DNA of 64,000 nt from Sulfuritalea sp. (GTDB lineage Bacteria; Pseudomonadota; Gammaproteobacteria; Burkholderiales; Rhodocyclaceae): assembly GCA_016708585.1 (NCBI GenBank), contig JADJFK010000005.1, positions 62,001 through 126,000 on the forward strand. Reading direction: 5' to 3'. Under the pieces are notes generated by a model. That model saw only the letters and a program-made list of their open reading frames with translations. It was not told where the DNA came from and ran no database searches. Made by a program: the position numbers and the translations under genes. This document shows, piece after piece, positions 30,222 to 39,714 of this stretch (the first letter of the stretch is position 1; every line of letters starts with the position of its first letter).

Positions 30222-30656
30222 ATGTCCGGGCCCGTGATCGTCGTTTGTCCCCATTGCCACGCCGCCAACCGCCTGCCTGCCGAACGCCTCGCCGACGGCG
30301 GGACATGCGGCAAATGCAAGTCGCGCCTGTTCAGCGGCACGCCGGTGGAACTCGGCGCTGCAAATTTCGACAGCCATGTCGGACGATCCGACATCCCGCT
30401 GCTGGTCGACTTCTGGGCGCCCTGGTGCGGGCCCTGCCGGACCATGGCGCCGGCCTTCGCCCAGGCGGCAAAACAGCTCGAACCGGAGTTCCGCCTGGCC
30501 AAGGTCAATACCGAGGACGAACAACAGCTCGCGGCACGCTTCGGCATCCGCTCGATTCCGACCCTGGCCCTGTTCAGGAACGGCCGTGAAGTCGCGCGCC
30601 AGGCCGGGGCGATGGACGCGGGCAGCCTGATGCGCTGGGCCCGCAGCCAGGCCTGA
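30222..30656 (+). CDS. trxC: Thioredoxin-2 (TrxC type) with N-terminal zinc finger
   Basis: This is a 144-residue thioredoxin with an N-terminal zinc-ribbon (C9, C12, C29, C32: CPHC then CGKC), the hallmark of thioredoxin 2, followed by a standard thioredoxin fold with active site WCGPC (C69, C72) and the cis-Pro in SIPTLALF. It reduces protein disulfides and can act as a chaperone under oxidative stress. The ATG at 30222 has GGAG at the right distance; a TTG at 30210 is in frame but less likely. Position between hemH and grpE, with its own sigma-32 type promoter, suggests that it belongs to the heat-shock response here. Confidence 0.94.
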   Translation: MSGPVIVVCPHCHAANRLPAERLADGGTCGKCKSRLFSGTPVELGAANFDSHVGRSDIPLLVDFWAPWCGPCRTMAPAFAQAAKQLEPEFRLAKVNTEDEQQLAARFGIRSIPTLALFRNGREVARQAGAMDAGSLMRWARSQA

Positions 30657-30676
30657 AACTTTTCTTGCCGGCGGGG

Positions 30677-30704
30677 CTTGAACTCGCCGGAATCGCCCTC
30701 ATCT
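30677..30704 (+). promoter_or_regulatory. Sigma-32 type heat-shock promoter before grpE
   Basis: CTTGAA (30677-30682), a 14-base spacer and CCTCATCT (30697-30704) match the sigma-32 consensus at all -35 positions and all but one -10 position. It is 28 bases before the grpE ATG and downstream of the trx stop, so grpE can be induced separately. Confidence 0.7.
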
Positions 30705-30732
30705 GCGGCGGGTTTCTTGAGGAGCCCGACCC

Positions 30733-31329
30733 ATGCAGGACAACACCAGCACCCCGAACCCCGAAGCACTGCCGGAAAATGCAGGCAGCGCGGACAACGC
30801 CGTACCGCCGGCACCGACTTTTGAACAGGCCGCCGAATCCACGGTAATGCCCAGCCTCGAAGACCTGCTCAAGGCCGCCGAACTCAAGGCCGCCGAGCAC
30901 CACGACGCCTGGCTGCGCGCCAAGGCGGAAGGCGAGAACATCCGCCGCCGCGCCCAGGAGGACATCGGCAAGGCCGGCAAGTTTGCCGTCGAGAAGTTCT
31001 CCGGCGAACTGCTGGCGGTCAAGGACAGCCTCGAAGCCGCCCTGGCCAGCGACAACCAGAGCGCCGAACACCTCAAGGAAGGAGTCGAGCTGACCCTGCG
31101 CCAGCTGGTGGCCGCGTTCGAGAAATCCGGCCTGGCCGAAATCAACCCGCTCGGCCTGAAGTTCGATCCGAACTTCCATCAGGCCATCGGCCAGATCGAG
31201 GCGCCGGACGAGAAAACCGAAGCCAACACCGTGCTCAGCGTGCTGCAGAAGGGCTACGCCCTGCACGGTCGCGTGATCCGCCCGGCGCTGGTGATGGTTT
31301 CGAAAGCGAAAGCGGCACCGGCGGCTTGA
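30733..31329 (+). CDS. grpE: Nucleotide exchange factor GrpE
   Basis: GrpE releases ADP from DnaK. The 198-residue protein has a disordered acidic/Pro-rich N-terminus, a long helix (about 45-95, LEDLLKAAELKAAEHHDAWL) and a beta domain (PNFHQAIGQIEAPDEK, VLQKGYALHGRVIRPALVMV). A GAGGAG ribosome-binding site precedes the ATG. The N-terminal NAVPPAPTF is encoded by a copy of the dispersed repeat. The TGA stop codon lies within the -35 box of the dnaK heat-shock promoter. Confidence 0.97.
   Translation: MQDNTSTPNPEALPENAGSADNAVPPAPTFEQAAESTVMPSLEDLLKAAELKAAEHHDAWLRAKAEGENIRRRAQEDIGKAGKFAVEKFSGELLAVKDSLEAALASDNQSAEHLKEGVELTLRQLVAAFEKSGLAEINPLGLKFDPNFHQAIGQIEAPDEKTEANTVLSVLQKGYALHGRVIRPALVMVSKAKAAPAA
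30799..30821 (-). repeat. 23-bp dispersed repeat, copy 7
   Basis: It matches at 20 of 21 fixed positions on the minus strand, so antisense to grpE, and is read as AVPPAPTF in the disordered N-terminus. The same peptide appears in the truncated gene at the left edge. Confidence 0.85.
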
Positions 31330-31352
31330 AGCCACCCGCAATACCCCCATAT
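31325..31352 (+). promoter_or_regulatory. Sigma-32 type heat-shock promoter before dnaK
   Basis: CTTGAA (31325-31330) and CCCCATAT (31345-31352), 14 bases apart, match the sigma-32 consensus completely. The -35 box contains the grpE stop codon. The dnaK ATG is 59 bases downstream. Confidence 0.8.
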
Positions 31353-31411
31353 CAGGCATAGAGATTCGCTGCGGGATATTCCCGGCGAGCAACATTCTTA
31401 AAGGAAAAATC

Positions 31412-33346
<1,935 letters not shown>

Positions 33347-33349
33347 ACC

Positions 33350-33368
33350 GGGCACTGCGTGCCGTTTT
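33350..33368 (+). terminator. Short hairpin with T-run after dnaK
   Basis: GGCAC (33351-33355), loop TGC, GTGCC (33359-33363), then GTTTT begins five bases after the dnaK stop. The stem is short, so termination is probably partial, which would set dnaJ below dnaK. Confidence 0.45.
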
Positions 33369-33372
33369 AAGT

Positions 33373-33418
33373 GGCCGGATTGAAGCGGGCGCCTGTGGCG
33401 CCCCTTAATCCGGCCTTT
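33373..33418 (+). terminator. Long hairpin between dnaK and dnaJ
   Basis: A near-perfect inverted repeat of about 20 bp per arm (GGCCGGATTGAAGCGGGCGCC against GGCGCC...AATCCGGCC) with a 3-base loop is followed by TTT. It could be an intrinsic terminator or attenuator, or protect the dnaK mRNA end. A TTGAA and CCCC pair inside it resembles a heat-shock promoter, but the spacing (16) differs from the three good ones. Confidence 0.55.
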
Positions 33419-33444
33419 GCACTGAATAGCCGGACAACGACAAC

Positions 33445-34578
33445 ATGGCAAAGAAGCGCGACTACTACGAAGTCCTCGGCGTCAACCGCGACGCCTCGGA
33501 CGAGGACATCAAGAAGGCCTACCGCAAGCTGGCCATGAAGCACCATCCGGACCGCAATCCGGACAATCCCAAGGCGGAAGAGCAGTTCAAGGAGGCCAAG
33601 GAAGCCTACGAGGTCCTCTCCGACCCGCAGAAGCGGCCGGCCTATGACCAGTACGGCCACGCCGGCGTCGATCCGCAGGCCGGCATGGGCCCGGGCGGCG
33701 CAGGCGCCGGCGGCTTCGCCGACGCCTTCTCCGACATCTTCGGCGACATCTTTGGCGGTGGCGGCCAGCGCGGCGGCGGCCGCTCCAACGTCTATCGCGG
33801 CGCCGACCTGCGCTACAACCTCGAGGTGTCGCTGGAAGACGCCGCGCGCGGCACCGAAACCCGCATCCGCATCCCGACCATGGCCGAATGCGAAACCTGC
33901 GGCGGCAGCGGCGCCAAGAAGGGCAGCGAACCCAAGACCTGCCCCACCTGCGCCGGCCACGGCCAGGTACGCATGCAGCAGGGCTTCTTCTCGATCCAGC
34001 AGACCTGCCCGAAGTGCCACGGTACCGGCCGCTACATCGCCGATCCCTGCGGCAGTTGCCACGGCGCCGGCCGGGTCAAGCAGCACAAGACGCTCTCGGT
34101 CAAGATTCCATCGGGGATCGACGAAGGCGACCGGATCCGCCTGACCGGCGAGGGCGAACACGGCGTCAACGGCGGCCCGCCGGGCGACCTCTACGTGCAG
34201 ATCCACCTTAAAGCGCACGCCATGTTCCAGCGCGACCACGACGACCTGCACTGCGAAATGCCGATCGGCTACGCCACCGCGGCGCTCGGCGGCGAGATCG
34301 AGATCCCGACCCTGGACGGCGTCGCCAAGCTCAAGATTCCCGCCGAAACCCAGACCGGCAAGGTGTTCCGCCTGCGCGGCAAGGGCATCAAGGGCGTGCG
34401 CTCGTCGAGCCACGGCGACCTGCTGTGCCATGTCGTGCTGGAAACCCCGGTCAGCCTCACCGAACGGCAGAGGGAACTGCTGCGCGAGTTCGACGAAATC
34501 AGCCGGGGCAACGCCCCGCGCCACAGTCCGCGCGCGCAGAGCTGGCTGGACAGGGTCCGCGACTTCTTCGGCAGCTGA
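33445..34578 (+). CDS. dnaJ: Co-chaperone DnaJ (Hsp40, type A)
   Basis: DnaJ delivers substrates to DnaK and stimulates its ATPase. The 377-residue protein has the J domain with HPD (34-36 in MKHHPDRNPD), a Gly/Phe-rich linker (GGAGAGGFADAFSDIFGDIF), the zinc-finger region with four CxxCxGxG repeats (CETCGGSG, CPTCAGHG, CPKCHGTG, CGSCHGAG), and the C-terminal substrate-binding domain. No strong ribosome-binding site is seen before the ATG. It probably shares the dnaK transcript by read-through. Confidence 0.98.
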   Translation: MAKKRDYYEVLGVNRDASDEDIKKAYRKLAMKHHPDRNPDNPKAEEQFKEAKEAYEVLSDPQKRPAYDQYGHAGVDPQAGMGPGGAGAGGFADAFSDIFGDIFGGGGQRGGGRSNVYRGADLRYNLEVSLEDAARGTETRIRIPTMAECETCGGSGAKKGSEPKTCPTCAGHGQVRMQQGFFSIQQTCPKCHGTGRYIADPCGSCHGAGRVKQHKTLSVKIPSGIDEGDRIRLTGEGEHGVNGGPPGDLYVQIHLKAHAMFQRDHDDLHCEMPIGYATAALGGEIEIPTLDGVAKLKIPAETQTGKVFRLRGKGIKGVRSSSHGDLLCHVVLETPVSLTERQRELLREFDEISRGNAPRHSPRAQSWLDRVRDFFGS

Positions 34579-34592
34579 CGCCCGCGAACACC

Positions 34593-35027
34593 ATGGCGAT
34601 CTGGCACAGCGGCCTCCCGCTCGACGACGCCAACCGGCGCGGCCGGGGCTGCGCCGTCGGCCATCTCGGCATCGAACTGGTCGAGGCCGGCGACGACTGG
34701 CTCAAGGCGCGCATGCCGGTCGACGACCGCACCCGCCAGCCGGCGGGCGTGCTGCACGGCGGCGCCACGATGGTGCTGGCGGAAACCCTGGCCTCATGGG
34801 CGGCGGCCCATGCGGTCGATCCCGCGAAGTTTCATTGCGTCGGCCAGGAAATCAATGCCAATCACATCCGCGCCGTGACCGACGGCTGGGTGTATGGCGT
34901 CGCGCGTCCGATCCACCTCGGCCGCAGCAGCCAGGTCTGGGACGTGCGCATCCACGACGAAGAAGAAAAGCTGGTCTCCATCGCCCGCGTCACGATGGCG
35001 GTGCTGGCGACGCCGAACCGCTACTGA
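34593..35027 (+). CDS. Hotdog-fold thioesterase (YdiI/MenI/PaaI type)
   Basis: This 144-residue hotdog-fold protein has the family signature with the catalytic acid: VLHGGATMVLAETLAS (H55-G56-G57 and E64). Such enzymes hydrolyse acyl-CoA esters such as 1,4-dihydroxy-2-naphthoyl-CoA or phenylacetyl-CoA derivatives; the actual substrate cannot be told. It follows dnaJ by 14 bases, so it is likely carried on the same transcript. Start at ATG 34593; the frame remains open upstream inside dnaJ, which is shadow. Confidence 0.85.
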   Translation: MAIWHSGLPLDDANRRGRGCAVGHLGIELVEAGDDWLKARMPVDDRTRQPAGVLHGGATMVLAETLASWAAAHAVDPAKFHCVGQEINANHIRAVTDGWVYGVARPIHLGRSSQVWDVRIHDEEEKLVSIARVTMAVLATPNRY

Positions 35028-35065
35028 GCACGACCTGTCCGTGCCGCGTCGGCACTCCACGCCCG

Positions 35066-35088
35066 AAAGTCGGCGCTGGCGGTACGGC
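35066..35088 (+). repeat. 23-bp dispersed repeat, copy 8 (intergenic)
   Basis: It matches at 20 of 21 fixed positions in the 69-base gap between the thioesterase and cysS stops. This is the clearest non-coding copy. The next copy lies only 117 bases away, inside cysS, in the opposite orientation. Confidence 0.85.
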
Positions 35089-35096
35089 GAGGCCGC

Positions 35097-36479
35097 TCAG
35101 GCCCGACGCCAGGTGGTTCCCTGCGGCCCATCCTCCAGAACGATGCCGGCCGCCTTGAGCTCGTCGCGGATGCGGTCGGATTCGGCGAAGTTCTTCGCCT
35201 TCTTCGCCGTGGCGCGGGCGCCGACTTTTGCATCGATCTCCTCGTTGCTCAGGCCGCCCGCCGGCGCGGCCTGCAGGAAGAGTTGCGGGTCGCGCTGCAG
35301 GAGGCCCAGCACGCCGCCCAGCGCCTTGAGTTGTGCGGCAAGAACCGTGTCGCCGCGATTTGCCGCGGTGGCCAGGTCGAACAGCACGGCCATGGCCTCG
35401 GGCGTGCCGAAGTCGTCATCCAGCGCCTCCTTGAAGCGCTGCGCGTGGGCTTCGCCCCAATCGACCGGCGCATCGCCGCCGACGCCCTTGAGCGCGGTGT
35501 AGAGGCGGGTCAGGGCCTGCTTCGCGTCGTCGAGGTGCTGGTCGGAATAATTCAGCGGGCTGCGGTAGTGGGCGCGCAGGATGAAGAAGCGGACCACCTC
35601 GGGATCATATTTTTTCAGCACCTCGCGGATGGTGAAGAAGTTGCCCAGCGACTTCGACATCTTCTCGTCATCGACGCGGACGAAGCCGTTGTGCATCCAG
35701 TAATTGACGAACTGGCAATGCTCATTGGCGTCCATGGCACCTTCGGACTGGGCGATCTCGTTTTCGTGGTGCGGAAACTGCAGGTCCTGGCCGCCGCCGT
35801 GGATGTCGAAGTGCTTGCCGAGCAGTTGCGAGCCCATCGCCGAGCACTCGATGTGCCAGCCCGGGCGCCCCGTTCCCCAGGGCGATTCCCATTTCACTTC
35901 GGCGGGTTCGTCGTCGCGGGCGTGCTTCCACAGCACGAAGTCGAGCGGATCCTGCTTGCCGGCCATGACGTCGACGCGCTCGCCGGCGCGCAGGTCTTCC
36001 AGCGACTTGCCGGAAAGCTTGCCGTAGCCGTCGAACCTGCGCACCGAATAGCAGACGTCATGGCTATCGGCGACATAGGCGTAGCCGTTCTTTTCCAGGG
36101 TGCCGATCATGTCCAGCATCTGCGGCACATACTCGGTGGCACGCGGCTCGGCGTCCGGGCGCAGCACGCCCAGCGCGCCGGCATCCTCGTTCATGGCGGC
36201 GATGAAGCGATCGGTGAGCTGGCGGATGGTCTCGCCGTTTTCCTGGGCGCGGCGGATGATCTTGTCGTCGATGTCGGTGATGTTGCGCACGTAGGTCAGG
36301 GCGTAGCCGCTGGCCCGCAGCCAGCGCGCGACCATGTCGAACACCACCATGACGCGGGCGTGGCCGAGATGGCAGAAATCGTAGACCGTCATGCCGCAGA
36401 CATACATGCTCACCCGGCCGGGCGCGATGGGGACGAAGGCCTGCTTGTCGCGGGCCAGGGTGTTGTATATCTTCAGCAT
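35097..36479 (-). CDS. cysS: Cysteinyl-tRNA synthetase CysS
   Basis: CysS charges tRNA-Cys. The 460-residue class I synthetase begins MLKIYNTLARDKQAFVPI and shows the zinc ligand C28 (MYVCGMTVYD), the HIGH motif as HLGH (CHLGHARV), the WHIECSAM zinc site and the KMSKS loop (DEKMSKSLGNF). The ATG at 36479 is chosen because family members begin there. Near the C-terminus, KVGARATA is encoded by a dispersed-repeat copy. It faces the upstream TPR/Ldt operon divergently. Confidence 0.97.
   Translation of the reverse strand: MLKIYNTLARDKQAFVPIAPGRVSMYVCGMTVYDFCHLGHARVMVVFDMVARWLRASGYALTYVRNITDIDDKIIRRAQENGETIRQLTDRFIAAMNEDAGALGVLRPDAEPRATEYVPQMLDMIGTLEKNGYAYVADSHDVCYSVRRFDGYGKLSGKSLEDLRAGERVDVMAGKQDPLDFVLWKHARDDEPAEVKWESPWGTGRPGWHIECSAMGSQLLGKHFDIHGGGQDLQFPHHENEIAQSEGAMDANEHCQFVNYWMHNGFVRVDDEKMSKSLGNFFTIREVLKKYDPEVVRFFILRAHYRSPLNYSDQHLDDAKQALTRLYTALKGVGGDAPVDWGEAHAQRFKEALDDDFGTPEAMAVLFDLATAANRGDTVLAAQLKALGGVLGLLQRDPQLFLQAAPAGGLSNEEIDAKVGARATAKKAKNFAESDRIRDELKAAGIVLEDGPQGTTWRRA
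35206..35228 (-). repeat. 23-bp dispersed repeat, copy 9
   Basis: It matches at 20 of 21 fixed positions, sense to cysS, read as AKVGARATA in the variable linker before the C-terminal helix bundle. Confidence 0.85.
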
Positions 36480-36567
36480 GGAGGAAAGAAGCGCCGGACG
36501 TGGCGATAAGGGAAAAGATGGGCACGAAAGGTGCGTATTATCGCGCCATTGACGGAACTCGGTCAGG

Positions 36568-36597
36568 TTGTCGGGAAGGCGGGCTTCTTGGTAGAAT
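36568..36597 (+). promoter_or_regulatory. Sigma-70 promoter for the TPR / L,D-transpeptidase operon
   Basis: TTGTCG (36568-36573) and TAGAAT (36592-36597) are separated by 18 bases. This leaves a leader of about 190 bases before the TPR gene, which contains the inverted repeat at 36685-36709. The rest of the 315-base gap between cysS and the TPR gene shows only GCCGG-rich sequence. Confidence 0.55.
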
Positions 36598-36684
36598 TCG
36601 TGCTTGAATCCATGACAGTTTATGCCGGTGAAAACCAAGTTTCAGCGCAGCCGGACGCCGGCTTCACCGGCGTTGAACGCAGCG

Positions 36685-36709
36685 GCCGGAACTTGAATGC
36701 AGTTCCGGC
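36685..36709 (+). promoter_or_regulatory. Inverted repeat in the leader of the TPR gene
   Basis: Perfect 9-bp arms GCCGGAACT and AGTTCCGGC surround a 7-base loop. It lies in the leader about 85 bases before the ATG. There is no T-run, so a stable RNA hairpin or an operator is more likely than a terminator. Confidence 0.45.
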
Positions 36710-36794
36710 GCAGGGCGGCACCGGCTGAATCGGCATCCGTCGCAGCGGCCACAACCAGATTCATTCGGGCAACAGTCAACGAGAAGCACATACC

Positions 36795-37832
36795 ATGACC
36801 CAATTCCGCCTCAACTTTGCAAGCCTTCTCGTCATGGCGACTGCGGCCGCGCTCCTGCTGGCACCGGCGGTTCATGCCGACACGCTGCAGGACATCAGCA
36901 AGCAGATCAAGCAGGGGCAATATCCCCAGGCGCTGGTGCAGGTCGACAAGTATCTGGCCGACAAGCCCAAGGATGCCCAGGGACGCTTCCTCAAGGGCAT
37001 CATCCTGACCGAGATGAACAAACCGGCGGAAGCCATCGCGATATTCACCAGGCTGACCGAGGATTATCCGGAACTGCCGGAACCCTACAACAACCTCGCC
37101 GTGATCTACGCCCAGCAGAAGCAGTTCGACAAGGCCAGGCAGGCCCTGGAAATGGCCATCCGCACCCATCCGTCGTATGCCACCGCCCACGAAAACCTCG
37201 GCGACATCTACGCGCGGCTCGCCAGCCAGTCCTATGACAAGGCCCTGCAGATCGACTCGTCGAACTCGAGCGCGCAGAAAAAACTTGCCCTGATCAGCGA
37301 TTTGATGAGCACCTCGGGCCGCCCCGGCAAGACCAGCAAGCCGATCGGCGAAGCCCGCCCGGCAGAACCCGTCAAGGCGGCCGAGGCGCCCAAACCCGCA
37401 GCCGCCGCCCCTGCCGCGACACCCCCGGCGCCCGCGACGACTCCGGCACCGGCCGCCGCACCGTCGAAACCCGGCCCGACCCCCGCGGTCGATGCAACTG
37501 CGGAAGTGACGCGAACCATCGACTCGTGGGCCGCGGCCTGGTCGCGCAAGGATGTCAAGGCCTACCTCGCCGCCTATGCCCGCGACTTCAAGACCCCGGC
37601 CGGCGAATCGCGCGCGCAGTGGGATGCGGAACGGGAAAAGCGCATCAACAAGCCGGGCGCCATCCAGGTCAGCGTGGAAAGCCTGCGCGTCACCGTCGAT
37701 GGCGACACGGCAACGGCGAAGTTCCGCCAGCATTACAAGTCGGCAACGCTCAAGACATCCAGCAACAAGATCCTGCAACTGGGCAAGCGTGACGGCAAAT
37801 GGCTGATCCTGCAGGAGCGGGTCGGCAACTGA
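36795..37832 (+). CDS. Secreted TPR protein with Cds6-like NTF2-fold C-terminus
   Basis: This 345-residue exported protein has a signal peptide (about 1-28, ending AVHA), TPR repeats at about 30-170 (QGQYPQALVQVDKYLADKP, EPYNNLAVIYAQQKQFDKAR and HENLGDIYARLA), a Pro/Ala-rich linker (about 180-235) and a C-terminal NTF2-like domain (EVTRTIDSWAAAWSRKDVKA to DGKWLILQER). The same C-terminal type is found on the L,D-transpeptidase encoded immediately downstream, whose ATG overlaps this stop (TGATG). It probably works with that enzyme on the cell wall as a scaffold or partner; the exact role is unknown. Confidence 0.8.
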   Translation: MTQFRLNFASLLVMATAAALLLAPAVHADTLQDISKQIKQGQYPQALVQVDKYLADKPKDAQGRFLKGIILTEMNKPAEAIAIFTRLTEDYPELPEPYNNLAVIYAQQKQFDKARQALEMAIRTHPSYATAHENLGDIYARLASQSYDKALQIDSSNSSAQKKLALISDLMSTSGRPGKTSKPIGEARPAEPVKAAEAPKPAAAAPAATPPAPATTPAPAAAPSKPGPTPAVDATAEVTRTIDSWAAAWSRKDVKAYLAAYARDFKTPAGESRAQWDAEREKRINKPGAIQVSVESLRVTVDGDTATAKFRQHYKSATLKTSSNKILQLGKRDGKWLILQERVGN

Positions 37833-39076
37833 TGCGCTACCTGTTCCGCACCTGGTTCGGTATCGCAGGCTGCAGCCTGATCCTGGCGTCCGGGCTGGCG
37901 CTGGCCGCCGGCAAGGCTCCCGGACACATCAAGAAGGGCGCCGGCGGCACCATCGCCGAGCCGAGCTACACGGATTCCGGCCCGGAACCGCTGCTGGCCA
38001 GGGTATTCGACGCCATCGAAGCCGACCGGCTCGACCTGGCCATGCAGCAGACGGACATGCTGATCAAGGCCTATCCCAATTTCCGCCTGGCGCACCTGGT
38101 CAAGGGCGACCTGTTGCTGGCGCGCTCACGCCACCTGACGGCCTTTGGCGAGGGCGGGGGTCCCGCGGCGGGGGACAAGGTCGCCGACCTGCGCGACGAA
38201 GCCATCGTCCGCCTCAAGGGTTACCGCAGCAAGCCGCCGGCCGACTACGTGCCCCGCTACCTGCTGCAGATGCATCCGGAGCAGAAGCACGCCGTGGTGG
38301 TCGACACCCAGAAATCGCGCCTCTACCTGTATCAAAACGACAACGGCACGCCGCGCTTCGTCGCCGACTATTACATTTCGCAGGGCAAGCTCGGTGCCGA
38401 AAAGGCGCGCGAGGGCGACAAGAAAACACCGATCGGCGTTTATCACGTCACCTCCAGCCTGCCGCGCCAGAAGCTGACGGACTTTTACGGCAGCGGCGCC
38501 TTCCCGATCAACTATCCCAATGAATGGGACAAGCGCCAGGGGCGCAATGGCCATGGCATCTGGCTGCACGGCACGCCCTCGGACACTTTCTCGCGCCCGC
38601 CGAAGGCCTCCGACGGCTGCGTGGTACTCGCCAACCAGGACCTCGACTCGCTGGCCAAGAGCCTGCAGGTCGGCCTGACCCCGGTCATCATCAGCAACAG
38701 CATCGAATGGCTGTCGCTCGACGATTGGCAGAGCGAACGCAGCTCGCTGCTGAAGAATGTCGAGGAATGGCGGCAGGACTGGGAGAGCCGCAACGTCGAC
38801 AGCTACGCGCGGCACTACTCGCACAAGTTCAATTCGGACGGCCAGGGTTACCGCGAATGGATCGAGCACAAGCGCAAGGTCAACGCGGGCAAGAGCTGGA
38901 TCAAGGTCGGCACCGGCAACATCAGCATGTTCCGCAATCCCGGCAGGGAAGAATACGTCGTCGTCACCTTCGAGCAGGACTACCGCTCCAGCAACCTTTC
39001 CGGCCAGATGAAGAAGCGCCAGTACTGGATCAAGGAAGGCGGCCGCTGGAAGATTGTTTTTGAAGGTTCCGCCTGA
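37832..39076 (+). CDS. L,D-transpeptidase (YkuD) with Cds6-like C-terminal domain
   Basis: This 414-residue protein has a signal sequence (about 1-27), a short TPR-like region, the YkuD catalytic domain (about 140-290) and a C-terminal NTF2-like domain (about 305-414). The YkuD signature is complete: GIWLHGTPSDTF with catalytic His and KASDGCVVLAN with the nucleophile Cys. Such enzymes form 3-3 cross-links or attach proteins or D-amino acids to peptidoglycan in the periplasm. The ATG at 37832 overlaps the upstream stop. A longer start at 37799 would lie inside the upstream gene. Confidence 0.9.
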   Translation: MRYLFRTWFGIAGCSLILASGLALAAGKAPGHIKKGAGGTIAEPSYTDSGPEPLLARVFDAIEADRLDLAMQQTDMLIKAYPNFRLAHLVKGDLLLARSRHLTAFGEGGGPAAGDKVADLRDEAIVRLKGYRSKPPADYVPRYLLQMHPEQKHAVVVDTQKSRLYLYQNDNGTPRFVADYYISQGKLGAEKAREGDKKTPIGVYHVTSSLPRQKLTDFYGSGAFPINYPNEWDKRQGRNGHGIWLHGTPSDTFSRPPKASDGCVVLANQDLDSLAKSLQVGLTPVIISNSIEWLSLDDWQSERSSLLKNVEEWRQDWESRNVDSYARHYSHKFNSDGQGYREWIEHKRKVNAGKSWIKVGTGNISMFRNPGREEYVVVTFEQDYRSSNLSGQMKKRQYWIKEGGRWKIVFEGSA

Positions 39077-39131
39077 TCCTGTCTTCGTTCCACGCCCTGC
39101 TCTCTCTCACCGTCAATTCCCCGGAGGCTCC

Positions 39132-39695
39132 ATGCACCGTCTGTTAATGCTTGCATTCGCACTTCTTTCCAGCTTCGCCGCGTTCGCCGCCAACCCCCAG
39201 CTTGAAGTAAAGACCTCTCTGGGAACCATCAGCATCGAGTTGTATGAGGACAAGGCGCCGAAATCGGTTGAGAACTTTCTGCAGTATGCGAAGGACGACT
39301 TCTACAACGGCACGGTGTTCCACCGCGTGATTCCCGGTTTCATGATCCAGGGCGGCGGCTTCACCCCCGAAATGAAGCAGAAAGATGTCCGTGCCCCCAT
39401 CCAGAACGAGGCCAAGAACGGGTTGAAAAACCAGACCGGCACCCTGGCCATGGCCCGCACCGGCGATCCGCATTCGGCCACCGCGCAATTCTTCATCAAT
39501 CTCAAGGACAACAGCTTCCTCGACTATCCGAGCCGCGACGGCTGGGGCTATGCCGTATTCGGCAAGGTGACGCAGGGTTTCGACATCGTGCAGAAGATCG
39601 CCATGGTGCCGACCGGCAACGCGGGACCGCACCAGAACGTGCCGAACACCCCGGTCGTCATCGAGTCCGTCAAGTTGCTGCCGGCAAAGAAATAA
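39132..39695 (+). CDS. ppiA: Periplasmic peptidyl-prolyl isomerase (cyclophilin, PpiA type)
   Basis: This 187-residue cyclophilin has an N-terminal signal peptide (MHRLLMLAFALLSSFAAFAA), so it is periplasmic. The catalytic region is intact: NGTVFHRVIPGFMIQGGGFT with Arg and Phe, then TGTLAMARTGDPHSATAQFFIN. A strong GGAGG precedes the ATG. It stands directly upstream of the cytoplasmic ppiB and downstream of the cell-wall genes. Confidence 0.93.
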   Translation: MHRLLMLAFALLSSFAAFAANPQLEVKTSLGTISIELYEDKAPKSVENFLQYAKDDFYNGTVFHRVIPGFMIQGGGFTPEMKQKDVRAPIQNEAKNGLKNQTGTLAMARTGDPHSATAQFFINLKDNSFLDYPSRDGWGYAVFGKVTQGFDIVQKIAMVPTGNAGPHQNVPNTPVVIESVKLLPAKK

Positions 39696-39714
39696 TCACC
39701 ACAGGACCACACCC

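Noticed and set aside
28000..31411. CIRCE operator for HrcA
   Set aside because: I looked upstream of hrcA, grpE and dnaK and found no TTAGCACTC/GAGTGCTAA pair. HrcA probably acts elsewhere.
33368..33409. A fourth sigma-32 promoter before dnaJ
   Set aside because: TTGAA and CCCC occur, but they are 16 bases apart and both sit in the arms of a hairpin. The terminator/attenuator reading fits better.
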